A stretch of 31,390 bases of DNA from JAMOBE01 sp039908285 (GTDB lineage: Bacteria > Pseudomonadota > Alphaproteobacteria > Rhodospirillales > Rhodospirillaceae): positions 1-31,390 of the forward strand of contig JAMOBE010000038.1 in assembly GCA_039908285.1 (NCBI GenBank). The letters are read 5' to 3'. Position numbers and translations under genes: made by a program. This document shows, piece by piece, positions 14,993 through 23,831 of the stretch (position 1 is the stretch's first letter; each line of letters starts with the position of its first letter). The notes beneath the pieces were generated by a model. The model searched no databases, was not told where the DNA came from, and worked only from the letters and a program-made list of their open reading frames with translations.

Positions 14993-15445
14993 TTGCTGAA
15001 GACGCTCCTGACATCAGTCGCCACCGCGATGCTTTCCATCTCCACCGCCGCCTATGCCGCCGATGCGCCGCTGGCGGAACCCAGGCCGGACTGGGACAAT
15101 CCGCGGCGGGTGGTGCTGCAACTGACCGAGGGAGATGCGGCCAAGGCCAATGGGGTGATGCACAACGCCATCAACCTGCAGAAGTTCTATGGCCAGGACA
15201 ACGTCAAGGTGGCGCTGGTGGCCTATGCCGGGGGGGTGAAGCCATTCCTGAGGGAGGGCTCGCCGGTGGCGGAGCGGGTGGCCAGTCTGCGCCAGTACGG
15301 CGTCGAGTTCCTGGTCTGCGGCAACACCCTGGACGCGCTGCACAAGACCGAGGCGGACCTCCTGCCGGGGGTTGCCGTCACCACCTCGGGCGTCGCCGAA
15401 CTGGTGGAGCGGCAGTTGAAGGGCTGGACATATATCGCGCCTTAG
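14993..15445 (+). CDS. Periplasmic DsrE-family-like protein
   Basis: The 150-residue protein starts with a clear signal peptide (LKTLLTSVATAMLSISTAAYAADA). RRVVLQLTEGDAAKANGVMHNAINLQKFYG and VALVAYAGGVKPFL follow, the pattern of DsrE/DsrF-like proteins. Cys in LVCGNTLDAL sits where many family members have the reactive Cys. The start is taken as TTG at 14993, because AGGGAG lies 9 bp upstream and the signal peptide begins there; no in-frame ATG gives a better N-terminus. It converges on a thioredoxin-like periplasmic gene 18 bp away. A role in periplasmic sulfur or thiol chemistry is possible but inferred. Confidence 0.75.
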   Translation: MLKTLLTSVATAMLSISTAAYAADAPLAEPRPDWDNPRRVVLQLTEGDAAKANGVMHNAINLQKFYGQDNVKVALVAYAGGVKPFLREGSPVAERVASLRQYGVEFLVCGNTLDALHKTEADLLPGVAVTTSGVAELVERQLKGWTYIAP

Positions 15446-15463
15446 GCATGCTACCGTCATCAC

Positions 15464-16036
15464 TCAGGGAGTGGAGTAGATGCCCTCGACGGTGGGACGG
15501 TTTTCCTTCAGCCAGCGGGTGAAGGTGGCGTCCGGCTTGGCATGACCGCCGGTCTTGACGTAGACGAAACCGGCCAGATAATAAAATGGCTCGAAATACC
15601 CTGGCATCCTGAATACCTCCTTGCCGGATCCGTCAAAAATAGACGTTGTCGGGGTAAAGTTGACCTTGTGCTTCACGGCCAGCTTTTTTTCCGGCATTTT
15701 CTGACCGTCGAAGTCCGTCACCTCGACCTCGCCGAAGATGTTCAGCACCATGATGTCATAGTTGGTGGAGACATAGTCCTTGAGCGCGGGTTTCACCAGG
15801 TTGACGTTGTGGAGACGGTCGCAGGCCGGGCAGTTGGGCTGCTCCCAGACGACGGCGAAGAGCCTCCCCCGTCCCGTCGCCTCGGCCAGGTCCTCGGGCA
15901 GGTCCAGGAACGAGGTGTTCTTGAACCAGTCCTGAGTCTCGGTGCCGTCGCCGCGGTCCATGGTGGTGGCCATCGCCCGGCCCAGCCCCAGCGAAAGGAC
16001 GACCACGACCGTCATCACGAGTGCCCTTACCGTCAT
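15464..16036 (-). CDS. Periplasmic thioredoxin-like protein (SoxW-type) with CPAC motif
   Basis: The 190-residue product has a signal peptide (MTVRALVMTVVVVLSLGLGRAMA). A thioredoxin-like fold follows, with FAVVWEQPNCPACDRLH (C69 and C72) and the cis-Pro loop in KVNFTPTTSIFDGSGKEVFRMPGY. It resembles SoxW/DsbD-gamma-type thioredoxins that reduce disulfides in the periplasm. The ATG at 16036 overlaps the stop of the upstream NnrU-like gene (ATGA), so this start is preferred to the one at 16048. It is the last gene of the minus-strand run from yggT. The partner protein is unknown; the convergent DsrE-like protein is a candidate. Confidence 0.8.
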   Translation of the reverse strand: MTVRALVMTVVVVLSLGLGRAMATTMDRGDGTETQDWFKNTSFLDLPEDLAEATGRGRLFAVVWEQPNCPACDRLHNVNLVKPALKDYVSTNYDIMVLNIFGEVEVTDFDGQKMPEKKLAVKHKVNFTPTTSIFDGSGKEVFRMPGYFEPFYYLAGFVYVKTGGHAKPDATFTRWLKENRPTVEGIYSTP

Positions 16037-16677
16037 CGCAGCCCCCATCCATCAATGATCGCCAGTGGAGAAACCCCGAACACCGGGCCGTGCAGCGCCA
16101 GCAGCCCCCCGTAAAGGACAATCCCGAGTCCGATGCGCCAGAGGCCGATTTCGGCCAGCGCCTTCCGCCAGGAACGGTCGATGGCGGCGGCAGGGTGCCT
16201 GATGTCGAGAAGGAGCATGCCGGCCCCGGCCAGCCCCAGCATGAGCCCGAAAAGAATGAGTGAGGCCACGTCGCCATTGGCCAGCATATGCACGGCCGCC
16301 CACAGCACGATGCCCCACAGGACCGGGTGACGGGTCAGCCGCAGCACGCCTGCCCGCCGCGGGTCATGGCCCCGTCCACCGGGGCCGACGGAAAAGGGGT
16401 TGGGCGTGGCCATGCCGATGGCCACCAGCAGGCAGGCGATCGGCATCAGCCAGAGCGGCACCCACCGGGTCCAGGGCTCGGGCGGCCAGACCTCGATGTA
16501 GGGCGCCGCCCGATAGGCGACCCACACCCAGGCCAGGACCAGAAGCGACAGCCCCGAGTAGGCCGCGACATAGCCCCGCACGCCCAGGGCCGCCACCAGT
16601 CCCCGCCGCACCGCCGGCGCCGCCGGGATGATGTGCGTGGCGAGAAAGACGATCACGGCGGCGAACAGGTGGCTCAT
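16033..16677 (-). CDS. NnrU-family integral membrane protein
   Basis: The 214-residue protein begins SHLFAAVIVFLATHIIPA. It shows the NnrU pattern GLSLLVLAWVWVAYRAAPY, then a hydrophobic WLMPIACLLVAIG, the conserved GVLRLTRHPVLWGIVLWAAVHMLANGD and a C-terminal helix pair (about six membrane spans in all). NnrU was first noted in nitrite/nitric oxide reduction clusters, but most members are of unknown function. No denitrification gene lies nearby here. It starts 15 bp after the folD stop and overlaps the CPAC protein by 4 nt, so it is part of the same transcript. Confidence 0.85.
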   Translation of the reverse strand: MSHLFAAVIVFLATHIIPAAPAVRRGLVAALGVRGYVAAYSGLSLLVLAWVWVAYRAAPYIEVWPPEPWTRWVPLWLMPIACLLVAIGMATPNPFSVGPGGRGHDPRRAGVLRLTRHPVLWGIVLWAAVHMLANGDVASLILFGLMLGLAGAGMLLLDIRHPAAAIDRSWRKALAEIGLWRIGLGIVLYGGLLALHGPVFGVSPLAIIDGWGLR

Positions 16678-16692
16678 GCCGGCGCGCCGTCC

Positions 16693-17589
16693 TCAGAGCT
16701 GACCGCAGAATGCCTCTTCCACCTTGTTCTGCCGGCAGCACAGCAGCAGGGTGTTGCGCAGCAGCATGGAAATGGTCATGGGACCGACGCCCCCGGGAAC
16801 GGGGGTGATGGCGCCGGCCACCTGGACCGCCTCGTCGAACTTGACGTCGCCCACCAGCCTGGTCTTGCCATCGGGCAGGGTCAGGCGGTTCATGCCGACG
16901 TCGATCACCGTCGCTCCGGGCTTGATCCAATCGCCCCGCACCATCTCGGCCCGGCCGACGGCGGCCACCAGGATGTCGGCGCGCCGGCACTCCTCGGGCA
17001 GGTCGCGGGTCTTCGAGTGGGCGATGGTCACCGTGCAGTCCTGCTGCAGCAGAAGCTGGGCCATCGGCTTGCCGACGATGTTGGAGCGCCCGACCACCAC
17101 CGCCCGCAGGCCGGCAAAGCTGGTGATATGGTGGCGGAGAAGGTGCAGACAGCCGAGCGGCGTGCAGGGCGTGACGCCTCCACCCCGGGTGAAGAGCTGA
17201 CCGACATTGTAGGGGTGAAACCCGTCCACGTCCTTGGCCGGGTCGATGACGTCGATCACCACCTGCGTGTCGATGTGCCGCGGCAGGGGAAGCTGTACCA
17301 GGATGCCGTGGACCTCGGGGTCGTCGTTGAGGCCCTCGATCAGGGTCAGCAGTTCTTCCTGACTGGTGTCGGACGGCAGGAAGTGCTCGAAGGAGCGCAT
17401 CCCGATCTCGACCGCGAACTTGTTCTTGTTGCGCACGTAGATCTGGCTGGCCGGGTCGTCCCCCACCAGAACCACCGCAAGGCCGGGGACGATGTGGCGA
17501 TAGTCCCGCACGTCGCGCACGTAGCCTCCCAGCTCGAGGCGCAGTTCCTCGGCCTGCATCTTGCCGTCGATGATCTTTGCTCTAGTCAT
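16693..17589 (-). CDS. folD: Bifunctional methylenetetrahydrofolate dehydrogenase/cyclohydrolase FolD
   Basis: FolD interconverts 5,10-methylene-, methenyl- and 10-formyl-tetrahydrofolate in the cytoplasm. The 298-residue protein has ASQIYVRNKNK with the catalytic Lys55 (Tyr51-xxx-Lys). It also has HGILVQLPLPRHID, KDVDGFHPYNVGQL, the Rossmann motif VVVGRSNIVGKPMAQLL and the signature TPVPGGVGPMTISMLL. Length and motifs are normal. The C-terminus ends with a Cys-containing extension (LLLCCRQNKVEEAFCGQL). It overlaps the DUF167 gene by 8 bp. Confidence 0.96.
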   Translation of the reverse strand: MTRAKIIDGKMQAEELRLELGGYVRDVRDYRHIVPGLAVVLVGDDPASQIYVRNKNKFAVEIGMRSFEHFLPSDTSQEELLTLIEGLNDDPEVHGILVQLPLPRHIDTQVVIDVIDPAKDVDGFHPYNVGQLFTRGGGVTPCTPLGCLHLLRHHITSFAGLRAVVVGRSNIVGKPMAQLLLQQDCTVTIAHSKTRDLPEECRRADILVAAVGRAEMVRGDWIKPGATVIDVGMNRLTLPDGKTRLVGDVKFDEAVQVAGAITPVPGGVGPMTISMLLRNTLLLCCRQNKVEEAFCGQL

Positions 17590-17938
17590 GTCCGATCCCG
17601 GTGATCCATTCCTGAAGACGGCGCATCAGGGGATCCGTGTCCCCCTCGACCCGCAGGGTCTTGCGTCGATCGGTGGCGCCGCCCGCGATCGACACCGTCG
17701 TTTTCGCCAATTTCCACTCTTTTGCCAACAGTTTGATGAGGGCGGCGTTGGCCTTGCCGTCCTCGGGCACGGCGGTGACCGCAACCTTGAGTACCCGCGT
17801 GCCGTCGGCCTCCATCGCCACGCCGACGATGCGGTCGGCCGCGGCCCTCGGGGTCAGGCGCACCGCCACCCGCACACCGCCCGCCACGGCCGTGAACGGA
17901 CCGGACGGGCTAGACGGACTAGAGGAGACGGAAGGCAA
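17582..17938 (-). CDS. DUF167/YggU-family protein
   Basis: The 118-residue product carries the YggU/DUF167 pattern: VRVAVRLTPRAAADRIVG, then LKVAVTAVPEDGKANAALIKLLAKEWKL and VSIAGGATDRRKTLRVEGD. The family is widespread and of unknown function, and usually sits beside yggT, as here. The start is a TTG at 17938 overlapping yggT by 20 bp, with GAGGTGG upstream. An internal GTG after the Ser/Pro-rich first 14 residues is possible. It overlaps folD by 8 bp. Confidence 0.85.
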   Translation of the reverse strand: MPSVSSSPSSPSGPFTAVAGGVRVAVRLTPRAAADRIVGVAMEADGTRVLKVAVTAVPEDGKANAALIKLLAKEWKLAKTTVSIAGGATDRRKTLRVEGDTDPLMRRLQEWITGIGHD

Positions 17939-18218
17939 GCCGCGCCACCACCTCGCGCAGGAAGATGACGACGAAGATCAGCACCATCGGCGACAGGTCC
18001 ATCCCCCCCATCACCGGAACCACCCGCCGGATCGGCCGCAGGGCCGGCTCGGTGATGCGGTAGAGAAAGTCGCCCACCATATAGATCATGCGGTTGTGGG
18101 TATTGACCACATTGAACGCCACCAGCCAGCTCATGATGGCCGAAATGATCAGCGCCCACATGTAGAGCCCGAGCGCCATATCGACGATATACAGAAAGGG
18201 GCCTACCAATACGTCCAT
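17919..18218 (-). CDS. YggT-family membrane protein
   Basis: The 99-residue protein has two YggT halves. DVLVGPFLYIVDMALGLYMWALIISAIMSWL is followed by NVVNTHNRMIYMVGDFLYRITEPALRPIRRVVP, and then the hydrophobic DLSPMVLIFVVIFLREVVARL. The conserved motif ITEPxLxPIRR is present. The family is linked to envelope integrity and osmotic or cell-division functions in various bacteria, but the molecular role is not settled. The ATG at 18218 is chosen because the domain begins there. It is the first gene of a tightly packed minus-strand run to the CPAC protein. Confidence 0.88.
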   Translation of the reverse strand: MDVLVGPFLYIVDMALGLYMWALIISAIMSWLVAFNVVNTHNRMIYMVGDFLYRITEPALRPIRRVVPVMGGMDLSPMVLIFVVIFLREVVARLAFRLL

Positions 18219-18308
18219 GATCGCCCGTGACCTGATGCCTGAAATCCCGCCAGCCTGCGAGCCTAGCGGCACTGCGCCTCCGGTGCAAGCGCATCTTCCA
18301 TGACCGCT

Positions 18309-20267
18309 CTAATGCAACCACTTGACGATGACGATGGTCACGTCGTCGTCCTGGATCCGGGCCTGGCGATAGTCGGTGAGACTGGTCGCCACCGCGTCGC
18401 AGATCGCCGCGGCGGGCCGATGGGCATTGGCCCGGATCACCGCCCGCAGGGCATCGATGCCGAACATGGAGCCCGAGGGGTCGCGGGTCTCCCAGATGCC
18501 GTCGGTACCGATGGCGATGATATCGCCCGGCAACCAGCCATCTTGCCGTTCCTCGCGGAATACCCAGTGGGGCTCGACGCCGAGGGGGATGTCGCTGCCG
18601 GCCAGTTCGATGAACGCGTCCTCGGCGGCGTCGTAGGCCAGGGCCGGACCGTGACCGGCGCTGACCCAGCGCATGCTGCGCCGCTCCGCGTCGATCACAC
18701 CATAGAACAGAGTCATGAACCGCCCGGCATGGGCGTCGGCGGCGATGTGCTCGTTGATCTCGGTCATCACCTGGGACAGGTTGCCGGGCTGGGCGGCGCG
18801 GCTGCGCAGCAGGGCGCGGGCCGTGGCCATCAGCAGGGCGGCGGCGATGCCGTGGCCGGCGACGTCGCCCACGGCGAAGCCGACGCGGGCGGTGCCGAGT
18901 TCGGCCAGGTCGAGGAAGTCGTAGTAGTCGCCCCCGGTCTCGTCGCAATAGACGCTGCTGCCGGCGATATCGATGCCGGGAATCAGCGGCGCCTCCGCCG
19001 GCAGCAATTTCTGCTGCACCTCCATGGCGAGGGTCAGGGCCTCGCGCATGCGCACCCGGTCGTGGAGCTTGGGCAGCATGGCGTTGAAGGCCTCGGCGAG
19101 ATCCTCCAGTTCGTCGCCGGAGCGGACATAGGCCCGGGCCTCCAGGTCCCCCTCGGCGATTCGCCGCGCCGTCTGCACCAGGCTGGCCACAGGCCGGGTG
19201 ATGGTGCGGGCGCCGATGAACGACAGCACGACGCCGATGCCGAGCATCAGCGCCAGGGCCGCTCCGGCCACCGCGAGCTGCTGCTGGATGCGCCGGTGCA
19301 CCTCCTCGGCCTCGGCCGGCTGGGGAGCCACTCCCCCGGCCGGCATCGTCACCACCAGCAGCGGACCGAAGCCGCCCGCCGGTCCATGGGCCACCACGTA
19401 TCCGTGTTTCTCGAACACGCCTCGCCCGCCGGCACCGGCCAGGTCGCGCAGAAGGCTGTCGGGAGGGGCCGGAGCGGCCCGGGCATCCCCGTCGTGGCCC
19501 GGCGTCGCCGCCGCCAGGAGACGGGGTCCCGTCTGGTTTCCGCCTCCCTCCTGGGCGCGTCCAGGCTCGACGATCAGCACCGTGGCGCCGAGGCGGTGGT
19601 CATCGGGAAGCCGCACCGCCGCCAGCAGGGCCCGCACCGGCACGTCCACCGCCGTCACCGCCAGCACGGTGCCGTCGGCGCGGCGAATCGGCATCGAGGC
19701 GGTCAGGGCGGAGGGGCGTCCCGCCATCGTCGCCAGACCGAGACTCCAGACCGGGCCGTCCTGGCCCCGGGTGCGCTCGTACCATTCCTTCCAGGGGCGA
19801 CTCGGGCCGCGGCGGGGCGCCGTCGCCCGGCCCGAGGAGAGGTCGATTCGCGTGCCGTCGGCGAACACCACGTAGCGTGCCTGCACCGAGTCGACCCCCG
19901 GCCCGGCCGGCGCCTCCAGCGGGGCCGTCAGCACCGTCATCGGATCGGGAGGCACCGCCGCCGCCTCGTTCTGGCGCCCCCTGGCCGGCGTCCCCCTGGC
20001 CGGCGCCTTCAGCCGTTCTTCCAGCTCCCAGGCCTGAACCCACAGAGAAAGCTCGGCCAGCCGCCGCTCCCGGTCCAGCACCAGCCCATGATCATCCACC
20101 ACCTGCCCGAGTCGACGCGCCGCCTGCCCGGCCAGAGTCGCCTGGTGAAGATCGGTCAGGGCCTCCGACAGCCGCGAGGTCGCGTGCTGATCGAACCAGC
20201 TCACGATCAACAGCGGCGGCAAAGTGATTGCCAGCAGCACAATCAGCAGTTTCTTGTGGATCGGCAT
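18309..20267 (-). CDS. Membrane-bound SpoIIE-type PP2C phosphatase with periplasmic sensor and HAMP
   Basis: The 652-residue protein has TM1 at about 7-24. A large periplasmic sensor region (25-345) looks like a double-CACHE fold (RYVVFADGTRIDL, RADGTVLAVTAVDVPV). TM2 follows at about 346-368, then HAMP (TRPVASLVQTARRIAEGDLEARAYVRSGDELEDLAEAFN). The SpoIIE phosphatase domain comes after about 420: QQKLLPAEAPLIPG, GGDYYDFLDL, GDVAGHGIAAAL, VSAGHGPAL, GTDGIWETRD and QDDDVTIVIVK. Metal-binding Asp residues are kept. Such RsbU/RsbP-like enzymes dephosphorylate anti-sigma antagonists or other phosphoserine proteins in response to an external signal. No antagonist or anti-sigma gene is adjacent, so the target is unknown. 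GGAG lies just before the ATG. Confidence 0.9.
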   Translation of the reverse strand: MPIHKKLLIVLLAITLPPLLIVSWFDQHATSRLSEALTDLHQATLAGQAARRLGQVVDDHGLVLDRERRLAELSLWVQAWELEERLKAPARGTPARGRQNEAAAVPPDPMTVLTAPLEAPAGPGVDSVQARYVVFADGTRIDLSSGRATAPRRGPSRPWKEWYERTRGQDGPVWSLGLATMAGRPSALTASMPIRRADGTVLAVTAVDVPVRALLAAVRLPDDHRLGATVLIVEPGRAQEGGGNQTGPRLLAAATPGHDGDARAAPAPPDSLLRDLAGAGGRGVFEKHGYVVAHGPAGGFGPLLVVTMPAGGVAPQPAEAEEVHRRIQQQLAVAGAALALMLGIGVVLSFIGARTITRPVASLVQTARRIAEGDLEARAYVRSGDELEDLAEAFNAMLPKLHDRVRMREALTLAMEVQQKLLPAEAPLIPGIDIAGSSVYCDETGGDYYDFLDLAELGTARVGFAVGDVAGHGIAAALLMATARALLRSRAAQPGNLSQVMTEINEHIAADAHAGRFMTLFYGVIDAERRSMRWVSAGHGPALAYDAAEDAFIELAGSDIPLGVEPHWVFREERQDGWLPGDIIAIGTDGIWETRDPSGSMFGIDALRAVIRANAHRPAAAICDAVATSLTDYRQARIQDDDVTIVIVKWLH

Positions 20268-20466
20268 CTCCGGTCCCGAAAGGGCGAAACGATGGTCATT
20301 GGTCGAGTATAGCCCCTCATCGCCTCCTTGGCTGCGTCAAACCACCGGCCGTCACCCGCCGGAGGAAGTCCTTGCCGCACTGCGAATGACGCATGGCGAA
20401 TGCGTTTGTGTTCGTCCCGGCGATGGAGTAAACAGACGCTGGTTTTATGGTAACCGAGTCAATGGC

Positions 20467-21099
20467 ATGAGAGCCAAGGTTCCGCTTGTCGCCGCCCTTC
20501 TGGCATTGCTGACGCCCACCGTCGCCACCGCCGCCGATTCCGCAGGCGCTAAGAGCGGCGCGCCTGCGAAGAACATCGTATCAGAGGAACCCGTCACACC
20601 GGGACAGGAAATGGTCGCCAGCCCGGCCACGGTCGATGCTGCCGAAGCGGCGTCCGACGGAAAGCCCCGGCGCAGGAAGCCCTCCAAACCCCGCAAGCCC
20701 AGGGACGTCGAGCCCCAGGTCCCGGGCATTTCGGCCTTCGAGACCGAGTGCGCATGGACCGGCAAGCGTATCACCAGCCTCCTGAAGCGCGATGATGTCG
20801 ATCAGGCCCGCCAGTTTCAGCACTTCTATACGTCATTCGGGTGTCCGCCGACGCACCTCGGCAAGGCCTTCGGGTGCGTGGTCGCGCCCGACCTGGAGAA
20901 CGAACCGCTGGAGACACGGGTCGATCGTTGCTGGGCCGATCCGTACACGCGGCAGTTCTCGGCCCCGGCGGACAGCAAGGCGCCGGCCGAGTCGAAGAAC
21001 GGCAAGACCGAGAAACCCGACAAGCCCGCCCGGACGGAGTCGCCCGGAAAGGCCCCCGGGAAGCCATCCGAGTCGCCGCGCCCGACGGAAAAGAAATGA
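20467..21099 (+). CDS. Secreted or periplasmic protein of unknown function with four cysteines
   Basis: The 210-residue product has a signal peptide (MRAKVPLVAALLALLTPTVATAADS). A basic Pro/Lys/Arg linker (RRRKPSKPRKPRD) and a compact core follow, the core having Cys in ETECAWTGK, SFGCPPTH, FGCVVAP and DRCWADP. A highly charged Pro/Lys/Glu tail closes the protein (TEKPDKPARTESPGK). The four Cys could form two disulfides. I recognise no family. The ATG at 20467 is chosen for the signal peptide; the ribosome-binding site is weak, and an upstream in-frame ATG near 20390 is possible. It lies 105 bp before the glucan synthase gene on the same strand, so a cell-surface role is plausible but unproven. 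Confidence 0.65.
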   Translation: MRAKVPLVAALLALLTPTVATAADSAGAKSGAPAKNIVSEEPVTPGQEMVASPATVDAAEAASDGKPRRRKPSKPRKPRDVEPQVPGISAFETECAWTGKRITSLLKRDDVDQARQFQHFYTSFGCPPTHLGKAFGCVVAPDLENEPLETRVDRCWADPYTRQFSAPADSKAPAESKNGKTEKPDKPARTESPGKAPGKPSESPRPTEKK

Positions 21100-21203
21100 C
21101 CGACCGGAGCGTCTGCCATGATTTTGCCAGAATCCCGTCGCGTACTGTACTTTGCTAGACTGTCACACCACACAGCCACACTGCGCAGGAGAGGGTACCA
21201 ACC

Positions 21204-23822
21204 ATGAGAAGCGTCGTCGCCGCGGCCGTGATCGTAGCCGCTTTGCATGCGTCGGCGTGGTTCGTTGCTCACGAAACGACCGCCCCCCCGGATACCGAGA
21301 CCACTCTGCAATCCCTCTCCTACAGCCCTTACGGAAAGACGCAGGACCCCCACAATGGCGACGTGCCGACGGTCGAGCAGATCGACCGCGACCTTGGGCT
21401 GGTGTCCCAGGTCGCCAGGGCCGTGCGCACCTATTCGACCATCAACGGCTTCGAGACCATCCCGGCCCTGGCCCGAAAGCACGGCCTGAACGTCACCCTG
21501 GGGGCCTGGGTGGACAAGGACGAGGACCGCAACCGGCGGGAAATCGACGCCGCCATCGAGCTGGCCAGGACCAATCGGAACGTCAAGTCCGTGCTGGTCG
21601 GCAACGAAACGATGTACCGGGCCGACAAGACGGTGGACGAGATGATCACCCTGCTGCGCCAGGTGCGCAAGCGGGTGAAGGTGCCGGTGTCCACCGGCGA
21701 GATCTGGAACATCTGGCTTGAGAACCCGCGGCTGGTCAACGAGGTGGACTACATCGCCGTCCACATCCTGCCCTACTGGGAAGGCGTTCCGGCCGAGCAT
21801 ACCCTCACCTACACCCTGAGCCGACTCGACGACCTGCGGCGCAAGTACCCCGGCAAGAAGATCGTCATCGGCGAGTACGGCTGGCCCAGCAACGGCTACA
21901 ACAAGCTGGCGGCGGTGCCGGGGCCGATGATCCAGGCGAAGCTGTTGCGCGAGTTCCTGGCCGAGGCCCGCAAGCGCGGCATCGACTACAACGTCGTCGA
22001 GGCCATCGACCAGCCGTGGAAGACCAACGAAGGAAGCGTCGGCGCCTACTGGGGCATGTTCGACGCCGACCGGACCCTGAAGTTCCCGCTGGCCGGGTCG
22101 TTCGAGACCCAGGGCGACCGCTATCTCGCCGCCGCGGCGCTGGCGCTCGGGCTGGTGCTGACGGTGGTGGGCCTGCGCCGGCGACGCCCCACCTTCGGGC
22201 ATGCCTTCGCCTATTCCGCCGCCGCCAATGCCCTCGGCACCGGCCTGGTGATGGCCGCCGCCTATCCCTTCCGCAACTACATGAACGGCGGCATCTGGAC
22301 CATGTGGGGCATCGGCATCGTCATGCTGACGCCGCTGGTGGCCATCAGCCTGGCCAAGGTGCACGAGATCGCCGACGTCCTGCTGGGCCACCGGCCGCAG
22401 CGGCTGTGGCGCCGTGGCTCCGGCGGCGCCGCGGCCGCCGGCTGGCTGCCCAAGGTGTCGATCCACATCCCGGCCTATCGCGAGCAGCCGGACATGCTGA
22501 AGGCGACTCTCGACAGCGTCGCCGCCCTCGACTACCCGAACTTCGAGGCCGTGGTCATCATCAACAACACGCCCGAGGAGCACTACTGGAAGCCGATCCA
22601 GGAGCACTGCGAGCGCCTTGGCGAGCGATTCCGCTTCCTGAACCTGGTCAAGGTGGCCGGGTTCAAGGCCGGGGCCATGAACGAGGCGCTGAACCACACC
22701 GCCGCCGACGCCGAGATCATCGCCGTGATCGACGCCGACTACATGGTCGGGCGCGACTGGCTCAAGGACCTGGTCCCGGCCTTCGCCGATCCGCGGGTGG
22801 GCATGGTGCAGGCGCCGCAGGACCATCGGGACGGCGGCGAGTCGCTGCTGAAGCGCATGATGAAGTGGGAGTACGACGGCTTCTTCGACATCGGCATGGT
22901 CCAGCGCAACGAGGACAATGCCATCGTCGCCCACGGCACCATGCTGATGGTGCGCCGCTCAGCCTTCGAAGAGGTCGGCGGCTGGGCCACCGACACCATC
23001 GTCGAGGACAGCGAGCTTGGGCTGCGGCTGTTCGAGGCCGGCTATACCGCCCACTACACCAATACCCGCTATGGCTGGGGCGTGCTGCCCGACACCTTCA
23101 AGGCGTTCAAGACCCAGCGCCACCGCTGGGCCTATGGTGCCGTGCAGATCTTCAAGAAGCACTGGCAGCACATGACGCCCGGCTCCCGCACCCTGACGCC
23201 GGCGCAGAAGACACAGTATCTGACCGGCTGGTTCTACTGGCTGTCGGATGCGCTGGGAGCGGGAATTTCGTTCCTCAACCTGTTCTGGGTGCCGGTGATC
23301 CTGACCATAGGTCTCGCCATTCCGACCTCGATGACTCTGCCCATCGTCGTCGCCTTCGGCATCAACCTTCTGCACAGCATGCTCCTGTACCGGGCGCGGG
23401 TGAAGGCATCGCTGCCCGACACCCTGGGGGCGGCCATCGCCGCCATGAGTCTCCAGCTCACCGTGGCGCGGGCCGTGTTCGATGGCTTCGTCAAGGACGG
23501 GCTGCCGTTCATGCGCACCGAGAAGGGCGGCAACACCAAGAAGAAGAACAAGGGCGACCACTCGGCCCGGACCGAGACCATCCTTGGCCTCGCCCTGCTG
23601 GGAGCGGCGATTCTGGTGCATGTCCAGAACATCTTCGCCCACCTGGAGGTGGACGTGTTCGCGGCGACGCTGGCGATCCAGAGCCTGCCGTTCCTGTCGG
23701 CGACGGTGATGCGCTCCATCGAGAAGGTGCAGGTCTGGCACCGGAACCGCATCCCGGCTCCGTCTTCGTCTTCGATCGCGGCGATCCCGGCCGATGGCGG
23801 CCTGCAGGGAGCGGCGGGCTGA
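21204..23822 (+). CDS. GH17-GT2 fusion, NdvB/NdvC-like beta-glucan synthase
   Basis: The 872-residue protein has an N-terminal membrane or signal segment (1-20). A glycoside hydrolase family 17 domain (about 36-300) follows, with acid/base E135 in LVGNETMY and nucleophile E224 in VIGEYGWPSNG. Two or three membrane helices (308-385) come next. The GT2 domain covers about 415-645, with DAD (510-512), the acceptor-site Asp in VEDSELGLRLF (E601, D602) and QRHRW (638-642). C-terminal membrane helices complete it (about 670-835). This order matches the rhizobial Ndv-type synthases of beta-(1,3)/(1,6)-glucans, where GT2 polymerises from UDP-glucose and the GH17 part branches or cyclises. Periplasmic glucan for osmotic adaptation is likely; the linkage type is inferred. 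AGGAGAGGG precedes the ATG. A strong hairpin follows the stop. Confidence 0.88.
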   Translation: MRSVVAAAVIVAALHASAWFVAHETTAPPDTETTLQSLSYSPYGKTQDPHNGDVPTVEQIDRDLGLVSQVARAVRTYSTINGFETIPALARKHGLNVTLGAWVDKDEDRNRREIDAAIELARTNRNVKSVLVGNETMYRADKTVDEMITLLRQVRKRVKVPVSTGEIWNIWLENPRLVNEVDYIAVHILPYWEGVPAEHTLTYTLSRLDDLRRKYPGKKIVIGEYGWPSNGYNKLAAVPGPMIQAKLLREFLAEARKRGIDYNVVEAIDQPWKTNEGSVGAYWGMFDADRTLKFPLAGSFETQGDRYLAAAALALGLVLTVVGLRRRRPTFGHAFAYSAAANALGTGLVMAAAYPFRNYMNGGIWTMWGIGIVMLTPLVAISLAKVHEIADVLLGHRPQRLWRRGSGGAAAAGWLPKVSIHIPAYREQPDMLKATLDSVAALDYPNFEAVVIINNTPEEHYWKPIQEHCERLGERFRFLNLVKVAGFKAGAMNEALNHTAADAEIIAVIDADYMVGRDWLKDLVPAFADPRVGMVQAPQDHRDGGESLLKRMMKWEYDGFFDIGMVQRNEDNAIVAHGTMLMVRRSAFEEVGGWATDTIVEDSELGLRLFEAGYTAHYTNTRYGWGVLPDTFKAFKTQRHRWAYGAVQIFKKHWQHMTPGSRTLTPAQKTQYLTGWFYWLSDALGAGISFLNLFWVPVILTIGLAIPTSMTLPIVVAFGINLLHSMLLYRARVKASLPDTLGAAIAAMSLQLTVARAVFDGFVKDGLPFMRTEKGGNTKKKNKGDHSARTETILGLALLGAAILVHVQNIFAHLEVDVFAATLAIQSLPFLSATVMRSIEKVQVWHRNRIPAPSSSSIAAIPADGGLQGAAG

Positions 23823-23831
23823 CGAGAGCTT

